Of a DNA stretch of 29,165 nt, positions 7,753-15,045 are shown piece after piece. The position numbers and the translations under genes were made by a program. The stretch comes from JAKANT01 sp035502095 (GTDB taxonomy: Bacteria > Pseudomonadota > Gammaproteobacteria > Burkholderiales > Burkholderiaceae_F), in the NCBI GenBank assembly GCA_035502095.1, contig DATJUX010000035.1:1-29165 (forward strand). The letters run 5' to 3'. The stretch's first letter is position 1; every line of letters begins with the position of its first letter. Below the pieces are notes generated by a model that searched no databases, was not told where the DNA came from, and was given only the letters and a program-made list of their open reading frames with translations.

Positions 7753-8823
7753 TCAGCGGTCGTCGAAGGAGAGCGCCACGCGCGCGGTGACCGGGTAGCT
7801 CTGGCAGGCGAGCACGTAGCCGGCTTCTATATCGGACTGCTCGAGCGCGAAATTCTTGTGCATCTTGACCTCCCCTTCGACCAGGCGCGCCCGGCACGTG
7901 CAGCACATGCCGCCCTTGCACGAGTACGGCAGGTCGAGCCCCGCGGCGAGTCCGGCCTCGAGGATCGAACCATGGGCGCGATGGAAGTCCACCTCGCGCT
8001 GCACGCCGTCGAGGGTGAGACTGATGTTGGCGTCGGCGGCGTCCTGGCCCGCGGCAACCTGCGCGCCGGCGGCCGTCGCCGGCGTGCCGAATCGTTCGAC
8101 ATGCACGTGCACCGCGGGAACGCCGGCGGCGAGCAAGGCCTGCTCGACGTCGTCGATCATAGAGGCGGGTCCGCACACGAAAGCCTCGTCGATGGTCCCC
8201 GCGGGGATCAGCGTGTCGAGAAACGCCTTCACCTTGGCGCCGTCGATGCGCCCATTGAAGAGATCGACCTCCTGCGTCTCGCGCGAGAACACGTTGTAGA
8301 GAGCGAAGCGCGCCACGTAGCGGTCCTTCAGGTCCTCCAGCGTCTCGTGGAACATCACGCCCGACTGGCGGCGGTTGCCGTAGACCAGCGTGAACGACGA
8401 GCGCGGCTCGCGCGCCAGGATCGTCTTGGCGAGCGACAGGATCGGCGTGATGCCGCTTCCGGCGGCGAAGGCGACATAGTGCTTCGTGTGATTGCGGTCG
8501 AGCTGTGTGTGAAAGCGCCCTTCCGGTGTCATCACGTCGATCGCAGCGCCGGGCTGCAGGCTTTCGACCGCCCAGGCGGAAAAGCGACCGCCGGCGACCT
8601 TCTTGATCGCGATGCGCAGTTCGTTGTCGTGCGGCGCCGAGCAGATCGAATACGAGCGCCGCATCTCCTCGTCGCCGAGGCGGACACGCAGGCCGAGGTG
8701 CTGGCCGGGCTCGAAGCGATACTCCGCGGCGAGCTCGGGCGGGATCGCGAACGTCAGGCTCACCGAGTCGGCGGTCTCGCGCTCGACGTCGGCCACCCTG
8801 AGCGTGTGGAAGCGCGGTGTCAT
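7753..8823 (-). CDS. paaE: Phenylacetyl-CoA epoxidase reductase subunit
   Basis: Encodes 356 residues from ATG 8823. PaaE passes electrons from NADPH through FAD and a 2Fe-2S centre to the PaaAC di-iron oxygenase. The domains appear in order: FAD-binding RRSYSICSAP (about residue 55), nucleotide-binding FAAGSGITPILS (about 117) and CGPASM, and a C-terminal plant-type ferredoxin domain with CKGGMCCTCRARL and a distal Cys in VLACQSYP. The length matches the family. It lies between paaD (13-base gap) and tetR (3-base gap). Confidence 0.95.
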   Translation of the reverse strand: MTPRFHTLRVADVERETADSVSLTFAIPPELAAEYRFEPGQHLGLRVRLGDEEMRRSYSICSAPHDNELRIAIKKVAGGRFSAWAVESLQPGAAIDVMTPEGRFHTQLDRNHTKHYVAFAAGSGITPILSLAKTILAREPRSSFTLVYGNRRQSGVMFHETLEDLKDRYVARFALYNVFSRETQEVDLFNGRIDGAKVKAFLDTLIPAGTIDEAFVCGPASMIDDVEQALLAAGVPAVHVHVERFGTPATAAGAQVAAGQDAADANISLTLDGVQREVDFHRAHGSILEAGLAAGLDLPYSCKGGMCCTCRARLVEGEVKMHKNFALEQSDIEAGYVLACQSYPVTARVALSFDDR

Positions 8824-8836
8824 CGCCGGGTCGCTT

Positions 8837-9325
8837 TCATAGCGGCTTGAAGTACTCGAACGGTTCGCGACACGTGCGACAGCGGTACACGGCCTTGCAT
8901 GCAGTCGCGCCGAACTGCGACAGGCGCTCGGTGTCGTCGCTGCGGCAACGCGGGCATTCGACCGGCAACCGGCGCGGCGCGAACAGGATCGGCTGCTCGT
9001 CGAGCGGCAGCGCGTGCGGCGGCGCGATACCGTACTCGCGCAGGCGCTTGCGCGCTCCGGGAGCGATCCAATCGGTGGTCCAGGGCGGATCGAGCCGCGT
9101 GCTGATCTGCACCGATTCGGCACCCGCTGCGCGCAACGCTTGCTCGATCGACGTGCGGATCACTTCGGTCGCGGGGCATCCTGCGTAGGTGGGCGTCACG
9201 ACGACTTCGACCGTTCCCGCGTCGACCGTAACGTCGCGCACGATGCCGAGGTCGGTCACGGAGATCACCGGAATCTCCGGATCCGGCACGTGTCGCAGCA
9301 CTTCCCAGGCCTGGCTCGTCGTCAC
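8837..9325 (-). CDS. paaD: Phenylacetyl-CoA epoxidase maturation protein PaaD
   Basis: Encodes about 162 residues. The start is GTG at 9325, whose GTGA overlaps the paaC stop; the preceding codon is also GTG (9328). The N-terminal two-thirds is a DUF59/SufT-like domain (VPDPEIPVISVTDLGIV, TPTYAGCPATEVI), the type used in iron-sulfur cluster maturation. The C-terminus adds a four-cysteine knuckle (CPRC at one end, CRTC at the other) that probably binds zinc or iron-sulfur. PaaD is needed for an active epoxidase, presumably by maturing the PaaE centre. Confidence 0.93.
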   Translation of the reverse strand: MTTSQAWEVLRHVPDPEIPVISVTDLGIVRDVTVDAGTVEVVVTPTYAGCPATEVIRTSIEQALRAAGAESVQISTRLDPPWTTDWIAPGARKRLREYGIAPPHALPLDEQPILFAPRRLPVECPRCRSDDTERLSQFGATACKAVYRCRTCREPFEYFKPL

Positions 9326-10092
9326 CACTGGCAGCCCGGATACGTGCGTTGCAGGTACTGCAGTTCGGAAAGCACGTGTCCCATGTGTTCGCTGTGCTGG
9401 CCCGACGTCCCGGAGGAAACGAACGGCGTATGTGCCGGAACGGCGAGGCGCGCCCGGGCAAGCACCGGCAGCACCGCGCTCTCCCACGGCGGCTGCAGCG
9501 CCGACCACGCGACACCGAAGCCGGATGCGGCGATCGCCTCGTCCTCCGGCATGCGGGCAAAAAGCTCGTTCGTGTAGGGCCACAGGTATTCGAGCGCGCT
9601 GCGCATGCGCCGGCCGGATTCGTCGGTGCCGTCGCCGAGCCGCACGGTCCAGTCCGCCGCGTGCCGCAGGTGATACGCCGTTTCCTTCGCGCTCTTCGCG
9701 GCGATCGCGGCGAGCGGCGCGTGCGACGACGCCCGCAACCGGTTCCAGAGCTGCGCCTGGAACGCGGCAAAGAGGAAGTTGCGCAACACGGTCCGGGCGA
9801 AATCGCCGTTCGGCAGTTCGACCAGCGTCGCATTGACGTACTCGTGCTCGGGACGCAGGAAGGCAAGCTGATCTTCGTCGCGTCCGCGCCCTTCCAGGTC
9901 GCCGGCCGCGGACAGCAACAGGCGCGCCTGCCCGATCAGGTCGAGCCCGACGTTGGTCAGCGCGATGTCTTCTTCGAGGATCGGGCCGTGGCCACACCAC
10001 TCGGCCAGGCGCTGCCCGAGGATGAGGGACGAGTCGCCGATGCGCAGCAGGTACTGCACTTCGGCGGCGCTGCGAACAAGCGCTTGGCTCAT
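9322..10092 (-). CDS. paaC: Phenylacetyl-CoA epoxidase subunit PaaC
   Basis: Encodes 256 residues, the usual length. PaaC is the structural partner of PaaA in the ring-1,2-epoxidase. It has a ferritin-like helical fold without a functional di-iron centre. Characteristic stretches are GDSSLILGQRLAEWCGHGP near the N-terminus, DIALTNVGLDLIGQARLLL, and the region KSAKETAYHLRHAADWTVRLGDG. It begins 7 bases after paaB and overlaps paaD by 4 bases, so expression of the three should be coupled. Confidence 0.95.
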   Translation of the reverse strand: MSQALVRSAAEVQYLLRIGDSSLILGQRLAEWCGHGPILEEDIALTNVGLDLIGQARLLLSAAGDLEGRGRDEDQLAFLRPEHEYVNATLVELPNGDFARTVLRNFLFAAFQAQLWNRLRASSHAPLAAIAAKSAKETAYHLRHAADWTVRLGDGTDESGRRMRSALEYLWPYTNELFARMPEDEAIAASGFGVAWSALQPPWESAVLPVLARARLAVPAHTPFVSSGTSGQHSEHMGHVLSELQYLQRTYPGCQW

Positions 10093-10099
10093 TGCATTG

Positions 10100-10387
10100 T
10101 CACATGTGATTGACTTCGTCCGGCAGCCGATAGAAGGTCGGATGCCGGTAGATCTTGTCCTCGGCGGGATCGAACATCTCCGGCTTCGCCTCGGGGTCGC
10201 TCGCGACGATGTGATCGGCGCGCACGACCCAGATGCTCACGCCTTCCTGGCGCCGCGTGTAGACGTCGCGCGCCATCTGCAGTGCCAGCGCGGCGTCGGG
10301 CGCGTGCACGCTGCCGCAGTGCTTGTGATCCAGGCCGTTGCGGCTCCGGATGAAAACCTCCCAGAGAGGCCATTCGCGGCTGGTCAT
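10100..10387 (-). CDS. paaB: Phenylacetyl-CoA epoxidase subunit PaaB
   Basis: Encodes 95 residues from ATG 10387 (MTSREWPLWEVFIRSRNGLDHKHCGSVHA), matching the family's length and N-terminus. A longer in-frame extension upstream is not conserved-looking and is ignored. PaaB is the small subunit that organises the PaaABCE epoxidase complex. The family signature WEVFIRxRxGLxHxHxGSVHA and the tail DKIYRHPTFYR are both clear. A 130-base gap containing a strong hairpin separates it from paaA. Confidence 0.95.
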   Translation of the reverse strand: MTSREWPLWEVFIRSRNGLDHKHCGSVHAPDAALALQMARDVYTRRQEGVSIWVVRADHIVASDPEAKPEMFDPAEDKIYRHPTFYRLPDEVNHM

Positions 10388-10470
10388 GGAGTACGACTCC
10401 GTTCTGCTGTTTGCGAATTCGAGGCGGGTGCCTTCGGGGCCGGCGAATGGCCGTCGGCCCCGTTGAGATG

Positions 10471-10492
10471 CAAGGGGGCGGCTGCCCCCTTG
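10471..10492. repeat. Perfect 9-bp stem-loop between paaA and paaB
   Basis: CAAGGGGGC (10471-10479), loop GGCT, then GCCCCCTTG (10484-10492): a perfect inverted repeat with a four-base loop in the only sizeable gap inside the paa run. No T-run follows on the minus strand. It may protect the upstream paaA message from 3' decay, or be a mobile palindromic repeat. Both are inference. Confidence 0.6.
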
Positions 10493-10517
10493 GAACCCCT
10501 GCGTCTGCGAGGAGGGT

Positions 10518-11531
10518 TCACGCGGCCTGCCTTTCCTGGTCTGCGTGCTTTGCGGCATACGCGAGTGCAGCTTCACGGACCCACGCGCCGTCTTCCCATG
10601 CGTTGACGCGGGCGGCCATGCGGTCTTTGGCGCAGGGGCCGTGGCCGTTGACGACGTTCCAGAATTCGGACCAGTCGATCGGGCCGAAATCGTAGTGGCC
10701 GCGCGCCTCGTTCCACGCGAGTTGCGGATCAGGCAGCGTCACGCCCAGCACCCGCGCCTGCGGGACGGTGGCGTCGACGAATTTCTGCCGCAGGGCGTCG
10801 TTGCTGATGCGCTTGATGCCCCACTTCATCGATTCGCCCGAATGAGGCGAATCGGCATCGTGCGGGCCGAACATCATCAGCGACGGCCACCACCAGCGGT
10901 TGGTGGCGTCTTGAACCAACGCGCGCTGCTCCGCGCTGCCGCGCATAAGCGTCAGCAGCAGGTCGAAACCCTGGCGCTGGTGGAACGACTCCTCCTTGCA
11001 GATGCGGATCATCGCGCGCGCATACGGGCCGTACGAACAGCGGGTGAGCGGGATCTGGTTCATGATCGCCGCGCCGTCGACCAGCCACCCGATGACGCCG
11101 ATGTCCGCCCAGGTAAGCGTCGGATAGTTGAAGATCGACGAGTACTTCGCCTTGCCCGCGTGCAAGGCCTCGATCAGATCGTCGCGCGAGACCCCAAGCG
11201 TCTCCGCCGCCGCGTAGAGATAGAGACCGTGGCCGGCTTCGTCCTGCACCTTGGCAAGCAGGATCGCCTTGCGCTTGAGCGTGGGCGCGCGGGTGATCCA
11301 GTTTCCCTCCGGCAGCATGCCGACGACTTCCGAGTGCGCATGCTGGCTGATCTGCCGGATCAGCGTCTTGCGGTATTTCTCCGGCATCCAGTCCTTCGCC
11401 TCGACGAACCCGCCCTGTGCGAGCTTGGCGTCGAACTCGCCCTCGTATTCGATCTCCTTCAGCGAGCGTGGCCCGCGCGTCGCGTCGGATTCGTCCTTCG
11501 CCTGGGGTAGATCGATGGCTTGCGTGTACAT
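10518..11531 (-). CDS. paaA: Phenylacetyl-CoA epoxidase catalytic subunit PaaA
   Basis: Encodes 337 residues. PaaA holds the di-iron centre that converts phenylacetyl-CoA to the ring-1,2-epoxide using O2. The ferritin-like carboxylate-bridged ligands are visible in KVQDEAGHGLYLY (Glu...His) and KEESFHQRQG (Glu...His). A third stretch, WGIKRISND, and the tail GPIDWSEFWNVVNGHGPC are family hallmarks. It begins 9 bases after paaK. Confidence 0.97.
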   Translation of the reverse strand: MYTQAIDLPQAKDESDATRGPRSLKEIEYEGEFDAKLAQGGFVEAKDWMPEKYRKTLIRQISQHAHSEVVGMLPEGNWITRAPTLKRKAILLAKVQDEAGHGLYLYAAAETLGVSRDDLIEALHAGKAKYSSIFNYPTLTWADIGVIGWLVDGAAIMNQIPLTRCSYGPYARAMIRICKEESFHQRQGFDLLLTLMRGSAEQRALVQDATNRWWWPSLMMFGPHDADSPHSGESMKWGIKRISNDALRQKFVDATVPQARVLGVTLPDPQLAWNEARGHYDFGPIDWSEFWNVVNGHGPCAKDRMAARVNAWEDGAWVREAALAYAAKHADQERQAA

Positions 11532-11540
11532 GGATCGTTC

Positions 11541-12854
11541 CTATTTCGGCCGCCGATCGACGATGCGCTTGGCCTTGCCGAGCGAACGCTCGATGCCGGC
11601 GGGAAGCGCGAGGCGCACGACGGCGCTCACGCCGATGTACGCCTTGATCTGGTGCTCCAGCTTGCGCGCCGACTCGTGGCGCGCCTCCTGGCTGCCTTGT
11701 GCGAGGTCCGGACCCATCTCGACGTGCACCGTCAGCTCGTCGAGGTGCTGCGGCCGCGTGACCTCCAGCAGGTAGTGGGGGCTCAGTTCGGGCTGCTTGA
11801 GGATCAGGTCCTCGACCTGGGTCGGGAACACGTTCACGCCGCGGATGATCAGCATGTCGTCCGACCGGCCGGTGATCTTCTCGATCCGCCGCATCGAACG
11901 TGCGCTGGGCGGCAGCAACCGCGTGAGATCGCGCGTGCGATAGCGGATCATCGGCAGCGCTTCCTTGGTGAGCGAGGTGAAAACCAGTTCGCCCTTCTCG
12001 CCCTCCGGCAGCACCCGCCCGGTCTCGGGATCGACGATCTCGGGGTAGAAGTGATCTTCCCAGACGGTCAGGCCGTCCTTGGTCTCGATGCACTCCTGCG
12101 CGACGCCCGGCCCGATGATTTCGCTCAGGCCGTAGATGTCGATCGCATCCATCGACGTGCGCGCTTCGATCGCGGCGCGCATCCCCGGCGTCCAGGGCTC
12201 CGCGCCGAAAATGCCGATGCGCAGCGGACACGTGCGCGGGTCGTGGCCCTGGCGCTCGATCTCCTCGACGATCGCCAGCATGTACGAGGGCGTCACCATG
12301 ATGATCGACGGCGCGAAGTCGAAGATCAGCTGCACCTGCCGCTCCGTCATCCCGCCCGACATCGGGATCACGGTGAGTCCAAGCTTCTCCGCACCGTAGT
12401 GCGCGCCCAGTCCGCCGGTGAAGAGTCCGTAGCCGTAGGCGACGTGGACGATGTCGCCGGGCCTGCCGCCGGCGGCGCGGATCGAACGCGCCATGACCGT
12501 TGCCCAGGTGTCGATGTCGCGGGTCGTGTAACCCACGACCGTCGGCCGGCCGGTCGTGCCGCTGGAAGCGTGGATGCGCACGACCTTTTCGCGCGGTACC
12601 GCGAACATGCCGAACGGATAGCTGTCGCGCAGGTCGAGCTTCGTGGTGAACGGAAAGCGCGCCAGGTCTTCCAGCGTCTTCAGATCGCGCGGATGCACTT
12701 GCGCCGCGACGAACTTCTGGCGGTAGTGCGGCACGTTGTCGTACGCGTGCGCCAGCGACCACTTCAAGCGCTGCAACTGCAGCGCGGCAATTTCGTCGCG
12801 GCTCGCCCGTTCGATCGGTTCCAGGTCACCCGGCTGCGGCTTCTTGGTCGGCAT
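11541..12854 (-). CDS. paaK: Phenylacetate-CoA ligase
   Basis: Encodes 437 residues from ATG 12854. It activates phenylacetate with ATP and CoA, the committed first step. The family pattern is clear: HASSGTTGRPTVVGYT (phosphate loop), YGYGLFTGGLGAHYGAEKLG, YGLSEIIGPGVAQEC (A5 motif), the hinge TGRSDDMLIIRGVNVFP, and a C-terminal lysine in GKAKRIVDRR. The length matches PaaK. The gene lies between paaI (26-base gap) and paaA. Confidence 0.97.
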   Translation of the reverse strand: MPTKKPQPGDLEPIERASRDEIAALQLQRLKWSLAHAYDNVPHYRQKFVAAQVHPRDLKTLEDLARFPFTTKLDLRDSYPFGMFAVPREKVVRIHASSGTTGRPTVVGYTTRDIDTWATVMARSIRAAGGRPGDIVHVAYGYGLFTGGLGAHYGAEKLGLTVIPMSGGMTERQVQLIFDFAPSIIMVTPSYMLAIVEEIERQGHDPRTCPLRIGIFGAEPWTPGMRAAIEARTSMDAIDIYGLSEIIGPGVAQECIETKDGLTVWEDHFYPEIVDPETGRVLPEGEKGELVFTSLTKEALPMIRYRTRDLTRLLPPSARSMRRIEKITGRSDDMLIIRGVNVFPTQVEDLILKQPELSPHYLLEVTRPQHLDELTVHVEMGPDLAQGSQEARHESARKLEHQIKAYIGVSAVVRLALPAGIERSLGKAKRIVDRRPK

Positions 12855-12880
12855 GGCTTGCCCCCTCGCGATCGCACGCC

Positions 12881-13336
12881 TCACGGCGCCACGACGTGCT
12901 TGCCTTTCTGCGTAAACGAGCGGCCGCGCATGAGCGCCACGGTCTTGTTGTCCTGGTTGGTGACCGCGATGTCGTAGACGCCGGTACGCCCCTTCACCGC
13001 CACCTCGCGTGCGTCCGCCGTGAGGCGCTCTCCGGCGTGCGCCGGCACGAGAAAATCGACCACGATGCCAGCCGCCACGGTGAGTTCGTTGTGGCTGTTG
13101 CACGCGTAGGCGAACGCCGTATCCGCGAGCGTGGTGATGAATCCGCCATGGCAGATCGCGAATCCGTTCAGCATGTCGGCCCGGACCGTCATGCTGATGC
13201 GTGCGCGACCGGGCGCGACCGATTCGATCTCCATCCCGAGCGATCGCGCCGCCGCGTCACGCGCGGACATCTCTCGCGCGACGGCCTGCGCCATGCGCTC
13301 CCGGTCGGCGGCAGAACGATGCGTGGCCTCGTTCAT
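12881..13336 (-). CDS. paaI: Hotdog-fold acyl-CoA thioesterase PaaI
   Basis: Encodes 151 residues. PaaI hydrolyses hydroxylated phenylacetyl-CoAs that would otherwise trap CoA when the pathway stalls. The hotdog signature NGFAICHGGFITTLADTAFAYACNSH contains the HGG turn and the catalytic Asp. GIVVDFLVPAHAGERL and the final GRSFTQKGKHV also match the family. It is 12 bases downstream of paaG and probably in the same transcript. Confidence 0.95.
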   Translation of the reverse strand: MNEATHRSAADRERMAQAVAREMSARDAAARSLGMEIESVAPGRARISMTVRADMLNGFAICHGGFITTLADTAFAYACNSHNELTVAAGIVVDFLVPAHAGERLTADAREVAVKGRTGVYDIAVTNQDNKTVALMRGRSFTQKGKHVVAP

Positions 13337-13348
13337 GGATCGGAACGC

Positions 13349-14146
13349 TCACGCACCCGAAAACCGGGCGGCGCGCTTTTCCATGAATGCGGCGACTCCT
13401 TCGGCGTAGTCGCGCGACTGGCCCAATTCCCGCTGGAAGTCGCGCTCCAGCGCGAGGCTCTGCTCGAATGTGTGTGTTGCCGCGGCGTAGATCGCCTGCT
13501 TGGTGCGTGCAAGGCCGCGCGTCGGTCCGGCTGCGAGTTGCGCCGCGAGCTTCTTCACGGCCGGCATCAACTCGGCGTCCTCGACGCACTGCCAGATCAA
13601 TCCCCACTCCCGCGCCTGCTCCGCGGACAGCTTCTCCCCGAGCAGCGCCAAACCCATGGCGCGCGCGTTGCCGACCAGCTTCGGCAGCAGCCACGTGCCG
13701 CCGGAGTCCGGCACAAGGCCGATCTTGGCGAAGGACTGGATGAAGCTCGCCGATCGCGCCGCGACGACGAGGTCGCAGGCAAGAGCAATATTTGCGCCCG
13801 CGCCAGCCGCCACGCCGTTGACCGCTGCGATCGCCGGCAGCGGCAGTTGGCGCAGGGCGAGCACGAGGGGTATGTAGTACTTCTCGATCGACGTCCCGAG
13901 GTCCTTCGCCGACTGGCCGGGCGCGACCGCGCGGTCCGAGAGGTCCTGGCCGGCACAGAAGCCGCGCCCCGCTCCGGTCAACACCAGGCACCGGATCCCC
14001 GCATCCGAGCGGACCTCGTTCAGGGCGGCTTGAACTTCCTCGTGCATCGCGACCGTAAAACTGTTCAGGCGGTCGGGCCGATGCAGCGTAAGGGTGGCAA
14101 CGCCCGTGTCGACGTCGAGCCGGATGTTCTCGAAGCTGGTCGCCAT
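13349..14146 (-). CDS. paaG: 1,2-epoxyphenylacetyl-CoA isomerase
   Basis: Encodes 265 residues from ATG 14146 (MATSFENIRLD). It is a crotonase-fold enzyme that isomerises the ring epoxide to the seven-membered oxepin-CoA. The oxyanion-hole segment is GAGRGFCAGQDLSDR, a second is AVNGVAAGAGANIALACDLVVAA, and the catalytic Asp lies in KIGLVPDSGGTWLLP. These features, the length and the paa context favour PaaG over a general enoyl-CoA hydratase. It is the first gene of the minus-strand run. Confidence 0.93.
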   Translation of the reverse strand: MATSFENIRLDVDTGVATLTLHRPDRLNSFTVAMHEEVQAALNEVRSDAGIRCLVLTGAGRGFCAGQDLSDRAVAPGQSAKDLGTSIEKYYIPLVLALRQLPLPAIAAVNGVAAGAGANIALACDLVVAARSASFIQSFAKIGLVPDSGGTWLLPKLVGNARAMGLALLGEKLSAEQAREWGLIWQCVEDAELMPAVKKLAAQLAAGPTRGLARTKQAIYAAATHTFEQSLALERDFQRELGQSRDYAEGVAAFMEKRAARFSGA

Positions 14147-14186
14147 GGCCGGATTCCGTGGTCGGACAAGGGAGCGGATTCTAATC

Positions 14187-14208
14187 ATTAACCGACCGTT
14201 CAATCAAT
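14187..14208. promoter_or_regulatory. Candidate PaaR operator between paaG and paaY
   Basis: An imperfect 22-bp palindrome starts ATTAACCGACCG and ends TTCAATCAAT. Its outer arms (ATT...AAT) and an inner GA/TC pair are symmetrical. TetR-type PaaR sites of betaproteobacteria carry ACCGACCG-like half-sites (recalled). It sits 40 bases upstream of paaG and 107 upstream of paaY, a position that could control both directions. Confidence 0.5.
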
Positions 14209-14314
14209 GTTCGCTCAGTTGTTTCGGGCGATTGCAGCGCGTCATCGACGCCCTCCGCGGGCGCGGCCGTTAAGCTCGGGCTTCGTCAATCAAGAGTCCA
14301 GGCCCGCACTTGCC

Positions 14315-14923
14315 ATGCCCTGCTACGAAATCGACGGCCTCGTTCCCGTCGTCGACCCGACCGCCTATGTCCATCCGACCGCGGTGCTGATCGGCGATGT
14401 CATCGTCGGGCCGCGTTGCTACGTCGCGCCGGGCGCGAGCCTGCGCGGCGATTTCGGGCGCATCGTGATGCAGGAAGGAGCCAACCTGCAGGACACGTGC
14501 GTCATGCACGGTTTTCCGTCGAGCGACACGGTCGTCGGAGCCGACGGCCACATCGGGCATGGCGCCGTGTTGCACGGATGCGTGATCGCGCGCAACGCGC
14601 TGGTCGGCATGAACGCGGTCGTCATGGACGAGGCGCTGGTGGGCGAGTCATCCATCGTCGCGGCCTGCGCGTTTGTCAAGGCAGGCATGCAGATCCCGCC
14701 GCGTTCGCTCGTCGCCGGGGTGCCGGCACGGGTGCTGCGCGAGCTCACCGCGGACGAGATGGCGTGGAAGATCGAAGGCACGCGGCAGTACCACGATCTC
14801 ACGCTGCGTTCGCTCGCGGGCCTGCGCGAGGTTGCGCCGCTTCCGCGACCCGAGTCGGACCGGCGTCGGCTCGATCTCGATGGCGTGATTCCGCTGATCG
14901 CGCGCAAGCGCGCCGAGGGTTAG
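14315..14923 (+). CDS. paaY: Gamma-carbonic-anhydrase-like thioesterase PaaY
   Basis: Encodes 202 residues from ATG 14315 (MPCYEIDGLVPVVDPTAYVHP), the family's N-terminus; the upstream in-frame extension is not coding-like. The protein is a left-handed beta helix of hexapeptide repeats. It has the zinc-ligand histidines of gamma carbonic anhydrases in CVMHGFP and IGHGAVLHGC. In phenylacetate metabolism PaaY hydrolyses the dead-end 2-hydroxycyclohepta-1,4,6-triene-1-formyl-CoA. It is divergent from the main operon across the operator-like palindrome. Confidence 0.93.
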   Translation: MPCYEIDGLVPVVDPTAYVHPTAVLIGDVIVGPRCYVAPGASLRGDFGRIVMQEGANLQDTCVMHGFPSSDTVVGADGHIGHGAVLHGCVIARNALVGMNAVVMDEALVGESSIVAACAFVKAGMQIPPRSLVAGVPARVLRELTADEMAWKIEGTRQYHDLTLRSLAGLREVAPLPRPESDRRRLDLDGVIPLIARKRAEG

Positions 14924-15012
14924 TCCAGCGCGCTTCCAGGGCCGGGTTCCAGCCGGGAATCGGGGGCGATGAGCGGCCCGTCTCGAGGTACCGAAAGGCC
15001 CTGGATGCCGCC

Positions 15013-15018
15013 TATACT
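15013..15018 (+). promoter_or_regulatory. Possible -10 element for the mltD-like gene
   Basis: TATACT lies 27 bases upstream of the mltD-like start in the 122-base gap after paaY. No good -35 is visible at 17-base spacing, so this is a weak sigma-70 candidate. Confidence 0.3.
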
Positions 15019-15045
15019 CGCACCATCCCGGTTCAGGTAGTGCTG

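Noticed and set aside
10729..12762. 677-codon minus-strand open frame across paaA and paaK
   Set aside because: Arg/Gly/Ala-rich shadow in a different frame of two well-recognised genes.
11520..12977. 485-codon plus-strand frame opposite paaK
   Set aside because: Antisense shadow with no recognisable motif.
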